Assembly (NCBI GenBank): GCA_000961635.1 | Contig: LADQ01000020.1 | Coordinates: 1-64,000, forward strand | Length of the DNA stretch: 64,000 bases | Reading direction: 5' to 3' | From: Hoeflea sp. BRH_c9 | GTDB lineage: Bacteria > Pseudomonadota > Alphaproteobacteria > Rhizobiales > Rhizobiaceae | Shown: in pieces, positions 48,451-57,163 of the stretch | Position numbering within the stretch: the stretch's first letter is position 1 | Layout: each line of letters starts with the position of its first letter | Program-made: the position numbers and the translations under genes | Notes under the pieces: model-generated | Seen by the model: only the letters and a program-made list of their open reading frames with translations | The model's database searches: none | What the model was told of the DNA's origin: nothing

Positions 48451-49814
48451 TGAGTGGCCCCCACGCCAGGTTTCATGTTGTGCGAGTATATTTCGGGCTC
48501 TTCGAAGCCGAGATAGGCGCCTGCCGCGGAGAGCGCGTTCTGCAGCTCCGGCATGGAGACTGCGCGCAGATCTCCCGTTCCGCGCGCCGCCATGGAGGCG
48601 GCCAGACCGGCTGCCTCGCCCAGCGCGAAGCATGTCCCGGCGACACGCAGCGAGGCCTGCGCCTCGTGGGTCGCGGAGATACACCGTCCGGCCACAACGA
48701 GGCCATCAACGCCGCGCGGCAGGAGGCTGCGGAACGGAATCTGGTAATAGGCGCCGTCCTCAAGCCAGACCCATCGCGTCGCCCTTCCCTTGCCATGTTC
48801 CTCGACGGGCCAGGCGCAACATGCGACTGCATCCTCAAAGCGCGCTGAACCCAGCGCGTCTTCGGAACGGACCGTGACGTCTCCCTGAATGCGACGGCTC
48901 TCGCGCACCCCGATCTGGGCGCCGGTATCCAGGAGCCATGCCGTCTCGAATCCCGGCACATGCCCCCGGAACGCTTCGAGATAGGTTTGCCCCATGCGGC
49001 GGCCGTCCATCTCCGCTTGTGTCATTTCTTCCGACGACAGGGGGTCCGGAGATCGCCCATCACGCTCCACACGGGTGATATTGAGATGAACGATGGACTC
49101 GTTGAACGCAAAGATGCCACCGGCTGTCCGCGGAAGTGAGAACCCCGCGGCCACAGCGTTCTCCAAGTAGCCATGCAGCGCGGCACGGTCCATGGCCTCG
49201 ACCTTGGCCGTATCGCAACCGCCAAAACGCACCATCGTCGTCGGGAACTGTAACTCATCAAGGTCGCAGTGCCATTCCGCGCCGGCAAGAGCAGCCACTT
49301 GCCCATCGCCCGAACAGTCGATTGTGACGGCGGCCTTCGCCGCCCATCGTCCGTCGATCGATTCGAAAACCGCGCCAGCGACCTTGCCGCCTTCGCGAAG
49401 GACATCGACCGCCAGAGAGTGAAAACGGAGGGTTAGACTTTCCTGGCGAACCATGTCGTCGGCGACAAGCTTCATCACCTCGGGGAGATACGGCAACGAC
49501 GCCGTCTTCAGCCAGAGCTTGGGCGCGCCTGCTCCTCCTCGAGTACGGAGACGATCGACGATCTCCTCCCCGATGCCGCGAACGATCAGTTGCACTTCGC
49601 CGCCGCGCACCCCGAACAGACCGCAGATACTGCCGAGCGTGACGGCGGTCATGGTGCCGCCCAGAAAGCCGTAGCGCTCAACCAGAAGTACCGACGCACC
49701 GTTGCGCGCCGCAGCCACTGCCGCAGCCAGCCCGGCCGGCCCGCCTCCGACCACCAGCACATCGACCTCGTGCCTGACCGGAACCGCCCTAAACTCCTGG
49801 CGAATAAAATTCAC
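48447..49814 (-). CDS. FAD-dependent oxidoreductase
   Basis: HEVDVLVVGGGPAGLAAAVAAARNGASVLLVERYGFLGGTMTAVTLGSICGLFG; FAD-dependent oxidoreductase N-terminal signature. Confidence 0.88.
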   Translation of the reverse strand: MNFIRQEFRAVPVRHEVDVLVVGGGPAGLAAAVAAARNGASVLLVERYGFLGGTMTAVTLGSICGLFGVRGGEVQLIVRGIGEEIVDRLRTRGGAGAPKLWLKTASLPYLPEVMKLVADDMVRQESLTLRFHSLAVDVLREGGKVAGAVFESIDGRWAAKAAVTIDCSGDGQVAALAGAEWHCDLDELQFPTTMVRFGGCDTAKVEAMDRAALHGYLENAVAAGFSLPRTAGGIFAFNESIVHLNITRVERDGRSPDPLSSEEMTQAEMDGRRMGQTYLEAFRGHVPGFETAWLLDTGAQIGVRESRRIQGDVTVRSEDALGSARFEDAVACCAWPVEEHGKGRATRWVWLEDGAYYQIPFRSLLPRGVDGLVVAGRCISATHEAQASLRVAGTCFALGEAAGLAASMAARGTGDLRAVSMPELQNALSAAGAYLGFEEPEIYSHNMKPGVGATQ

Positions 49815-50848
49815 AACTGCCTCCGCGATTCATGCACGTAGGGCTTGCGTCCGGTACTTCCGCGGATCATCAGATCCACGGGATGGACGATCTGCTCCGC
49901 CTCGCGCGCAGGATTGTCGAGCCTGTCGAGCAGCAGACGTATGCCGTCCTCGACGAGAGTACGCACTGGTTGACGCACGGTCGTCAGCGAGAGAGTCGAC
50001 CAGGACGCCATCTCGACATCGTCGAACCCCACGATCCAGCACTTGTCCGGGACCGGGCACCTCATCTCGAAGGCCGCGTCGAGCGCGCCAAGAGCCAGGA
50101 GGTCGTTGGCGCAAAACACGGCATCTGGCGCGTCGCTCAGTTCGAGCAACGACCGCATTGCCATGCGACCGCCTTCATGCGTGAACGGCACCCGGCGCAA
50201 CAAGGAACTGTCTACGGACAGGCCCTCGCGGGCGAGAACGTCGAGAAAGCCCGCCTCTCGCTCGCGGATTGTCGATGCCTCGCGCACTCCAGAGACAAAG
50301 GCGATCCGACGACGCATGTGCTGGATGAAATAGTCGGCTACCTTTGCCCCGCCAGCAAAGTTGTCGCTTGAAACCTGGTCGCATTCGACGCTGTCGACGG
50401 TTCGGTTGATCAGGACGACGGGCGCGCCACTGGCAATCGCTTCCTTCAGTACTGGTGATGTATGTGTAGCGGCCGCGAAGATAACGCCGTCGACCAAGGA
50501 TTGGCGGATGGCGTCGATGGCCGCAACCTCGCCGGCACCCTCCGTGTCCCAGAGCACAATGCGTAGCCCGCTGTCAGCAGCCACTTCGTTTACCGCGCGC
50601 AGAATCTCGGTGTAGAGCGGATTGCTGAGGCGGGCGACGACGACGCCAATGACACCGATCCGGCTCGTGCGCATCGCACGCGCAAGCGCATTCGGGCTGT
50701 AGTTCAATGCGCGGGCAGCTTCGACAACACGGATCCGGACTTCGTCGCTGACATTTTCGGCACCTCTCAGCACCCGCGAGACGGTCGCCTGCGAAACTTT
50801 GGCTACTTTTGCAATGTCATGACTGGTGATCTGAGAACGCGACTTCAT
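49811..50848 (-). CDS. LacI-family transcriptional regulator
   Basis: MKSRSQITSHDIAKVAKVSQATVSRVLRGAENVSDEVRIRVVEAARALNYSPNALARAMRTSRIGVIGVV. Confidence 0.95.
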   Translation of the reverse strand: MKSRSQITSHDIAKVAKVSQATVSRVLRGAENVSDEVRIRVVEAARALNYSPNALARAMRTSRIGVIGVVVARLSNPLYTEILRAVNEVAADSGLRIVLWDTEGAGEVAAIDAIRQSLVDGVIFAAATHTSPVLKEAIASGAPVVLINRTVDSVECDQVSSDNFAGGAKVADYFIQHMRRRIAFVSGVREASTIREREAGFLDVLAREGLSVDSSLLRRVPFTHEGGRMAMRSLLELSDAPDAVFCANDLLALGALDAAFEMRCPVPDKCWIVGFDDVEMASWSTLSLTTVRQPVRTLVEDGIRLLLDRLDNPAREAEQIVHPVDLMIRGSTGRKPYVHESRRQL

Positions 50849-50854
50849 GGCTGC

Positions 50855-50919
50855 CTACGTAGTTTTGTTTTAATTCAAAATCCATCTCTGTTGCCATTGC
50901 TTAAATGACTACGTAATCA
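50855..50919. promoter_or_regulatory. Pair of putative LacI-type operators
   Basis: ctgCCTACGTAGTttt (50855-50862 core CTACGTAG) and tgACTACGTAATca (50906-50919); both contain ACTACGTA, centres ~54 bp apart, upstream of the lacI-type gene. Confidence 0.5.
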
Positions 50920-50949
50920 TTGGCAAGCCTTTTCGGCAATTTTACGCAA

Positions 50950-51088
50950 CTCGTATCTGGCCCAGCGGGTGATCCTCATCGACGGTCAGGAGCTGGCCGA
51001 TCTGATGATCGAACACGGCGTCGGCGTCCGCAGCTACCGCACTGTCGAATTCAAGCGGCTGGACGAGGACTTCTTCGGCGAGGAGTGA
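50950..51088 (+). pseudogene. C-terminal remnant of an Mrr-type restriction endonuclease
   Basis: Reading frame ...SYLAQRVILIDGQELADLMIEHGVGVRSYRTVEFKRLDEDFFGEE* resembles the Mrr C-terminus (VLIDGxxLAxLMIEHxVGVxxxxTYExKRIDxDYFxE); the frame is closed by a stop at 50906 and lacks the catalytic domain. Confidence 0.7.
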
Positions 51089-51103
51089 GGGGCGGCGTGT
51101 CAG

Positions 51104-51120
51104 GCGGAAATCATTTCCGC
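51104..51120. repeat. Dispersed palindrome copy A
   Basis: GCGGAAAT-C-ATTTCCGC; perfect 8-bp arms around one central base. Confidence 0.75.
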
Positions 51121-51124
51121 ATCC

Positions 51125-52060
51125 TCAGCCCTTGAACACCTTCTCGCGGTGGTATTGCAGGAACTGTGAATGTGGCCGCTCGTCCGTCCGTGCCGGTACA
51201 AGCAGCCGGCACTCGGGGTTCATGAGCCGCGTGACGGTGTCGGGAACGCCACCACTGGCAATCAGCAGGCTGTAATTGTCATCGACTGAAATCAGGCCAC
51301 GATCGAACATCCAGTGCACGGTGCCGGAAAGGGCGAGCCCGTTGCGGACGCTGTCGGGCCCACCATGCGCCACCGGTCGGATGTGCGCGGCCTGGACCTC
51401 CGAGCGCCCGCCGCCATTGATCAGCTTTAGGCCGGTCACAGCACAGGTGTCCTGGTAGGCCGACTTGATGGCCACGGAAAATGCCCGGTCCCGGAACGGA
51501 CGTTGCAGCACCTGGGAGACGATTCGCCGATCGACGCTGTCGATCTCGAAAGGCATCTGCGGATTGTCACCAAATCCGATGCGCGCTTCCTCTGCCGGAT
51601 CCGGAGCCGGTCGTTCGCGATCCCGATTTCCTAGAACATGCGCGAAGCCGGCGGCGAGGATCAGGTCATACTCGGCGTCCGGGATGTTTCGGACAGCGCG
51701 ACCGAACGCCCCCTTGTTGGTCGAGCCGTCTTCTTTTCTCAGGCCGCTTTCATAATAGTGGTCCGCGTCCTTGAAGGGCACGGCTCGATCGAAGGGTAGG
51801 AAGTCTTCGACGAGCGCATAGAAGTGATCGGACTTCGACGGGTCCTCGATGATGTCAACGATCCTGGCCGTGGCGAAATAGGCCTGCCTGCCTCCTGTTT
51901 TCATAAGGTCGCCGCTCGGACGCCGCGGTTCGTAGTAAACGATCCAGTCTCCACGCGCAGCCTCGACCTGGCGAAGATAAGTGCGCGGGAAATGATAGCG
52001 CTGCTCCGGAAGGTCATCATAGGTCGGATCGACCTTGGTCGTCAAAATTGCCTTCGCCAT
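51125..52060 (-). CDS. HNH endonuclease with possible EVE/PUA-like N-terminal domain
   Basis: C-terminal CAVTGLKLINGGGRSEVQAAHIRPVAHGGPDSVRNGLALSGTVHWMFDRGLISVDD (HNH_2 type); N-terminal YHFPRTYLRQVEAARGDWIVYYEPRR...QAYFATARIVDIIEDP...HFYALVEDFLPFDRAVPF. Confidence 0.85.
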   Translation of the reverse strand: MAKAILTTKVDPTYDDLPEQRYHFPRTYLRQVEAARGDWIVYYEPRRPSGDLMKTGGRQAYFATARIVDIIEDPSKSDHFYALVEDFLPFDRAVPFKDADHYYESGLRKEDGSTNKGAFGRAVRNIPDAEYDLILAAGFAHVLGNRDRERPAPDPAEEARIGFGDNPQMPFEIDSVDRRIVSQVLQRPFRDRAFSVAIKSAYQDTCAVTGLKLINGGGRSEVQAAHIRPVAHGGPDSVRNGLALSGTVHWMFDRGLISVDDNYSLLIASGGVPDTVTRLMNPECRLLVPARTDERPHSQFLQYHREKVFKG

Positions 52061-52298
52061 AGCACGCGCTCTTCCACGCAGAGAATTACTGCCGTCCCTT
52101 CTGGCTACCAGGCAGGGAGGAGTGTGGGAAGGGCGCTGATTGGTGAATGTGTGGAGCGGGGCGGCGAGTTATTACGACGATCCCATCTCGGTATTTTGGT
52201 CAAGACGCAACGAAGGCCCGCTTTTAATCAGTTTCATTCGGAAATCGAATTCCAGCTTAACCCTGACCAGTCCCCTACGCCCTGCCCCATCAGCAAAA

Positions 52299-52916
52299 TT
52301 ATGCAGTCAGCGCTTCTATCTGTTCGTTGGCATGTTCCATCACCAGACACGGCAGCCCAAGCCCTGCCGGCGGATACCAGACAGCGCCTGTTGGGAGCCC
52401 GAGGGTCTTGGGCAACCCTGGCGAGAGATTGCTGTAGTCGGTGAGTCTGGCCGTCACAGCCATGATCACTCTGTGAGCAGACCAACCGTCGAGATGAGAG
52501 TTCAATCCGACGCTATGCCCTCCTCCGCCGTAGCCAAAGAAATCATATTCGTACTTGGCCGTTGACGCATTGCCTTTCTCATCCGTTTTGCAGACGAGAT
52601 AGGGCTCGAACCCCTGCATCTCTGTTTCATGGTGATGCCATCGACCGACCATGGCGATCTCCGTGAAGACCCCAAGGTCCGCTGACGTCACATCCCGGAT
52701 CTCCAGCTCGTGTTCCTCGACGAACGCGTACATCGGATGATCTCCCGGAACGGGATTGTCATTGATGCTTATTGTGATGCGGTCTCGGTCCACAATGATT
52801 GCAGCATCGCTGCCCGACAGCAAAAGCCTTGCCGTGTAGGGTATTTCGAAAGGAACTCCTGGCCGAAGGGCAGCGTCATACGCTTGTATAAATTTCTCAT
52901 AATCCGCATTAATCAA
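52299..52916 (-). CDS. Hypothetical protein (orphan family; paralogue of 59179-59904)
   Basis: ORF of 205 aa; shares LSGxD-N24-DHPxxxFVxxH...A(M/L)VGRW with the product of 59179-59904. Confidence 0.65.
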   Translation of the reverse strand: MINADYEKFIQAYDAALRPGVPFEIPYTARLLLSGSDAAIIVDRDRITISINDNPVPGDHPMYAFVEEHELEIRDVTSADLGVFTEIAMVGRWHHHETEMQGFEPYLVCKTDEKGNASTAKYEYDFFGYGGGGHSVGLNSHLDGWSAHRVIMAVTARLTDYSNLSPGLPKTLGLPTGAVWYPPAGLGLPCLVMEHANEQIEALTA

Positions 52917-53060
52917 CTTCGATACTCCTTAATGTTGGCAATAAATTATAATATAGAATTATTATATAGTCAATATATTAGTTTATTACAAGATTTTATG
53001 GAATCGGATGCCCGTTTATATCAATTATATATAATCACATTACTTTAAATTGCCGGATAT
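52917..53060. other. Sharply AT-rich segment
   Basis: E.g. aataaattataatatagaattattatatagtcaatatattagtttattacaagattttatgg...tttatatcaattatatataatcacattactttaaatt in an otherwise GC-rich window. Confidence 0.8.
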
Positions 53061-53460
53061 ATTCACAACTTTATATTGGATGATCGCCTCTTGGTCGTAC
53101 GTCGGCCAATCGTGATGTCTTGAAATAGGCGTTATAAAGATTGCGCAACCGGCACTCAATCAGGATCCATCCGGCTCGCATTTGCCATGGACGTCTGGCA
53201 AAAGCCGGCTCGTTACCTCGCAAAAATCCGATTCCTGTGCAAACGCCGTTATATGAAGTAACGGGGGGAATACACAAAATGAGCAGGTACGGGGTTTGCA
53301 GGAACGGCACTGATTGAGAGCAAAACAGAAGCTTGAAGCCACCGATTCAGCTGAACGCTATTGGAGAGATGGGACCATAATTTCCCAATCATGGAAACAG
53401 GTCTCACACGCTGATGCAGCGGGGCGACACGGATGGTAATCAGGCCAGGTTCAGGTTAGC

Positions 53461-53805
53461 CTAGTCAGCGTCCGAGCCGCCAGCAGCCTTTTTCAGATGC
53501 CGCTTCGGGCGGAAAGGCGGCGGGCCATTGACGTATTTGTGTACAAGTTTTTCAAAAACACCCTCGCTCTCACGAGCATCGAAGCCTTGGCTCACAAGAC
53601 CGTCGACGAGCTCGTTGCGTAGCCGATCCAGAACCTCGCGGCGATCCCGGCGGTTTGAGTTGACGCCTGTTATCTTCTGCCAGAGCAGCAGGCGGGCAAT
53701 GTCGTCCCGCGACGGGCGGAGATTCTCCCGAGCGGTGTCACGGGTCTTCTTCTGGCGAACCCTCTGCTCAGCCTTTCTTTGTTTCGGGGGCATCCTGGCC
53801 ATCAA
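53461..53805 (-). CDS. Hypothetical protein (114 aa)
   Basis: MMARMPPKQRKAEQRVRQKKTRDTARENLRPSRDDIARLLLWQKITGVNSNRRDRREVLDRLRNELVDGLVSQGFDARESEGVFEKLVHKYVNGPPPFRPKRHLKK; basic N-terminus, plausible composition. Confidence 0.5.
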   Translation of the reverse strand: MMARMPPKQRKAEQRVRQKKTRDTARENLRPSRDDIARLLLWQKITGVNSNRRDRREVLDRLRNELVDGLVSQGFDARESEGVFEKLVHKYVNGPPPFRPKRHLKKAAGGSDAD

Positions 53806-53887
53806 TCGTCCTCACTCTTCACCACGTCCGCGCCAGCCTATCACCCTCACCATGACCACAACCATTCTGCAAACGCCGTATCGTGAG

Positions 53888-54369
53888 GAATCGCGCTTTC
53901 CTGATATTGAATCGAATGTCGGGGGTTTGGAATCGCGCCATGGTAAATTGACTTGATGTGCGTCGAGTTGCCCGCACCTTGATCCGAAGCGATTTCCGTC
54001 AAACCAATTCGGATCGCCTTGCGGGCATGGCGTTTCCAGTCAAATGACATTCGCGGCAGCGTGCGGAGGCTTCACCTCGATCCCTTCGCCCCCTCACCCG
54101 ACGACCCCACTCCGCTCTGGGCACCGCTGTGGCGGCACCATCACCTGTGGCGGCACCATCACCTCGGCTCCATGCGCGACCGCCGTTTGCACAGGAATCG
54201 GCAAATCCGCGTTTCGAATCGAGCATCCGCAATCCAGAATCGAAAACGAGGGATTCAGAATCACCTTCAGTGGGTTCTTGAATCGCGTTTTCGGGATCGG
54301 TGAATCGAATTTCCTGACGGCTGAATCGGCAATTGCGAATTGGGAATCGATATGGCGCCCGAAGGAATC
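53888..54369. repeat. Phased GAATC(G) array, two blocks (53888-53934 and 54195-54369)
   Basis: GAATC starts at 53888, 53909, 53930 and 54195, 54216, 54237, 54258, 54280, 54302, 54323, 54344, 54365; spacings 21/21 and 21,21,21,22,22,21,21,21. Confidence 0.9.
54128..54163. repeat. Perfect 18-bp tandem duplication
   Basis: TGTGGCGGCACCATCACC repeated twice (54128-54145, 54146-54163). Confidence 0.9.
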
Positions 54370-54387
54370 GCCGTTTCAGCGACGGAT

Positions 54388-55143
54388 CTAGCTCTCCTCG
54401 GTCCCTGTTCCATCGCCATCGATACCAATCAATTGCCGCAGCCCCTCCCCTGACATCACGCCCGTTTCGTTGAGACAGGTGGCAATCCGCAACAGATTCG
54501 CCTCATGCCTTTCCAGCAAATCATGGGCTAAGGTTTCTGCCGCGATCAGTCGGCCATTGACCCTTTCCGCGAGATCGCGATCAAGCGTCAGAACGTCGAA
54601 CCCGCGGAGGCTGGCGCGATAAAGCAGCGGCTGATGTTCTGAGAAACCGAGGCTGGTTTCAGCGTCCAGGGCAACAAGAGTTGCCTTGGCGAGGTCGCTT
54701 TCGTCGCCACCGCCCGACCCCGCCATGACTTCGCCGATGACACGCTGTTCGGCCACCCGTCCCGCCAGGATGGCAGCCATGATCCTGGTCAGCCAGATCT
54801 CTGTTTGCGCGAGATGGCGATATTTTTCGACCGTCACTTGGCCCATCTCCCCTAGACCGATCGTTACGGATTCGACCTTGCCAATGCGGAGCAAAGTCCA
54901 TGCGATTGCGTGGCCTGCTTCATGGACCGCCACACGCCAGCGAAGATCATCCGACATCGTCATGTGTTGTGCACCAAGCGCCCTTTCGATGTCAGTCCAT
55001 GTAAGGTCACGCCTGTCCCGGCGGGCCTGTTGCCGGGCTTCTCGGACCAGCCTTTCGATATCGGCTCCGGTTCGTCCGATGGCCAGCAATGCGAGGGATT
55101 GGAGGGCCGTTGCGGGTGAAGTGGATGGATAAATGTCAGACAT
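54388..55143 (-). CDS. Stand-alone FtsH-like M41 zinc peptidase preceded by a partial AAA lid
   Basis: N-term SLALLAIGRTGADIERLVREARQQARRDRRDLTWTDIERALG (FtsH AAA-lid helices), then RVAVHEAGHAIAWTLL (HExxH) and AGRVAEQRVIGEVMAGSGGGDESDLAKAT (M41 downstream motif). Confidence 0.88.
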   Translation of the reverse strand: MSDIYPSTSPATALQSLALLAIGRTGADIERLVREARQQARRDRRDLTWTDIERALGAQHMTMSDDLRWRVAVHEAGHAIAWTLLRIGKVESVTIGLGEMGQVTVEKYRHLAQTEIWLTRIMAAILAGRVAEQRVIGEVMAGSGGGDESDLAKATLVALDAETSLGFSEHQPLLYRASLRGFDVLTLDRDLAERVNGRLIAAETLAHDLLERHEANLLRIATCLNETGVMSGEGLRQLIGIDGDGTGTEES

Positions 55144-57163
55144 GGGCTTGTCCTTTTTCGGTGGTGCGAACTGCGGACGATGATCTCGGATGAACGGGGC
55201 TGCATGTCGGCGTGTCTACCGTCGCCCCGTTGTCGGAAGGTAGCTCGGTATGCACGGGAGCTGACGCCAGAACGGCGGCAAGATCGGAACCCAGATGGTG
55301 CGCGAGAATGCCCGCCAGCGCTTCGGCATCAGGCGACGGGATGACGACATGTTTTTCCAGCCTGCCCGAGCGAAGCAGCGCGGGATCGATCCGGTTAGAC
55401 AAGTTCGTCGCGGCAACAACAATGACGCCTTCAGACTTCAGCGAACCATCCAGAAGCTCCAGAAGTCTGGTGATCACAGTCGTCCAGTAATGCTCGTGAC
55501 GGTCATCTACACCTCGCCCACCTCCGCGGCTCCCGATGGCGTCGAGCTCATCGATGAAGACAATGCAGGGGGCATTTTCCTTGGCGGTTTCGAAGACGTG
55601 AGACATTCGCTGAAGGACATCACCAAGAAATCCGGGCTCGAGCCAGGACGCGACCGAACTCACAATTAGGGGCACCCGCAATGTGTTGCAGAGCGCTCTA
55701 GCGAAGCTGGTCTTACCCGTTCCGGGCGGCCCAGAGAGAAGCAACTTGGAACTCATCTCCTCCCAGCCGAGGGTGCCTTCACGCCAGAGCGCGAGGTCGT
55801 CCTTGAGGTCAAGCGCCCAGGGTCGTGCTTCGCCGTAGCCAGAGAGGTGTTCGACGCGCAGAGGCCGGACATGATTGGTCGTCGAGGCTGCGGCTTCACC
55901 TGCCGTAGCCGCCGGGATCGTGCCCTTGCCTTTGTCGGCGGCAGCATCGGTCGACGGCTCGACGTCGGGCAGGATCATGTCGATCGGAGTGGGTTTCGGC
56001 TTGTCCCGCGGCGCCGAAAGCGGATTTGATGAGCGCGCCTTGCGACCCTTCTTGTCATCATCCGCGGTTTCGCCAGCGCCCGCTGGGTCCACGAGGCTTG
56101 CAAGCAAGCTCAGCGCCGATCTAGCCGTGCGCCCGGGCCGCACTGCCAGCGCCAGATCATCAATAGCGAGGCAGCTGGGATCGAACACTATCCCTTCCAT
56201 AACCGCGAGGGATTCATTGACGGGAATACCAAGACATACATGGAGCAGCTCCGCGATCAGCTCTGCGTCGATACAAGCGCCTTGAAGCACGATGTCGGCG
56301 GCGGCGATGATTTCAGGCCTGGCAGGCGCTTGGGTCTCATCAGCGATGACAAGCGGCGCAGGGTCGCCAAGAATTGCCTTGGCCAGTTTTGTTGTCAGTG
56401 TCTGTCGGGTCAATTCCACGACATTGCGGCCCGACGCTGTGACAATCTTCCGCTGCCGCATCTCAGGTCGAGCTTCGCCAAAACGTTCCGAGAGCGGACG
56501 GTCACCCCTGATGTCTGTCAACTCACCATAGAAGGGACATAGCAACGCATCCTCCAGCATTAGGCCGCATTGTCTCTCAAAACCTGCGACCGGAATCCTG
56601 AGCAGGATCACCGGGTTTCGCCGCATTAGAACATCGCGCAAATGACCGAGGTCCGTGATGCTCTCGCCAGTAGCACGGGCGATCAGCAAAGTGGCGGCCA
56701 CCTGCACGGGATTGGGTGACGGCAGAAATTCGCGCAGCAGCGCAAGCATGCTTGGGGCGTCCAGCTGCCTGGGGCCGTTGGGACAGATGGCAGGAGTTCG
56801 CATCGTCTTCGGTGGTGAAGGCTTCACGCCGGGGTCAACGTGTTTCCGTTGAGCCTTGGACGCTGACTTACTGCCATGCATTCCAATGGCCATCCGGTTG
56901 ATGGGTTCGCCGCCGTCATACATCATTGTCGATGCCCCCTTCAGCGCTCGACCCACGAGACGGCGGGCACGGTTCGGATCGCCGGCAAGCCCGGATGCCG
57001 CAGACCCAGACACTTGCCATGCGATGCCTTGCGCTTTCTCACCGAAGGGAAAGCTGATGTCGAGCAGTCCGGCGTCCGATGCGCGCTGGTAGAGGTCAAG
57101 CACAGCACGTCTGCGGATGCGCTTGAGAACATGGTGAGCGATACGTCTATTGATCGTATTCAT
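55136..57163 (-). CDS. AAA+ ATPase with large N-terminal domain, partner of the M41 peptidase
   Basis: LLLSGPPGTGKTSFARALCNTL (Walker A), CIVFIDELDAIGSRGGG (Walker B), VVAATNLSNRIDPALLRSGRLEKHVVI (SRH region); no obvious TM segment; 8-nt overlap with the M41 ORF. Confidence 0.88.
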   Translation of the reverse strand: MNTINRRIAHHVLKRIRRRAVLDLYQRASDAGLLDISFPFGEKAQGIAWQVSGSAASGLAGDPNRARRLVGRALKGASTMMYDGGEPINRMAIGMHGSKSASKAQRKHVDPGVKPSPPKTMRTPAICPNGPRQLDAPSMLALLREFLPSPNPVQVAATLLIARATGESITDLGHLRDVLMRRNPVILLRIPVAGFERQCGLMLEDALLCPFYGELTDIRGDRPLSERFGEARPEMRQRKIVTASGRNVVELTRQTLTTKLAKAILGDPAPLVIADETQAPARPEIIAAADIVLQGACIDAELIAELLHVCLGIPVNESLAVMEGIVFDPSCLAIDDLALAVRPGRTARSALSLLASLVDPAGAGETADDDKKGRKARSSNPLSAPRDKPKPTPIDMILPDVEPSTDAAADKGKGTIPAATAGEAAASTTNHVRPLRVEHLSGYGEARPWALDLKDDLALWREGTLGWEEMSSKLLLSGPPGTGKTSFARALCNTLRVPLIVSSVASWLEPGFLGDVLQRMSHVFETAKENAPCIVFIDELDAIGSRGGGRGVDDRHEHYWTTVITRLLELLDGSLKSEGVIVVAATNLSNRIDPALLRSGRLEKHVVIPSPDAEALAGILAHHLGSDLAAVLASAPVHTELPSDNGATVDTPTCSPVHPRSSSAVRTTEKGQAHV

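Noticed and set aside
52596-52625. T-loop-like string gggctcgaacccctg resembling a second tRNA/att copy
   Set aside because: Lies inside the coding ORF 52299-52916 and lacks the anticodon arm, acceptor stem and CCA; not the same sequence as the tRNA-Lys fragment.
53236-53880. Shared TGCAAACGCCGT at ~53236 and ~53867 as a possible direct repeat
   Set aside because: Only ~12 bp identical with divergent flanks; not enough to call an element boundary.
53888-54369. CRISPR array interpretation of the phased GAATC repeats
   Set aside because: Only 5-6 bp conserved per 21-22 bp unit, no 20+ bp repeats and no cas genes in the window.
54019-54391. Small ORFs across the GAATC array (94 and 115 aa)
   Set aside because: Heptad-like E-S/N-R patterns arise because the DNA period is 21 (3x7); the two 22-bp steps break any single frame and no RBS or family is evident.
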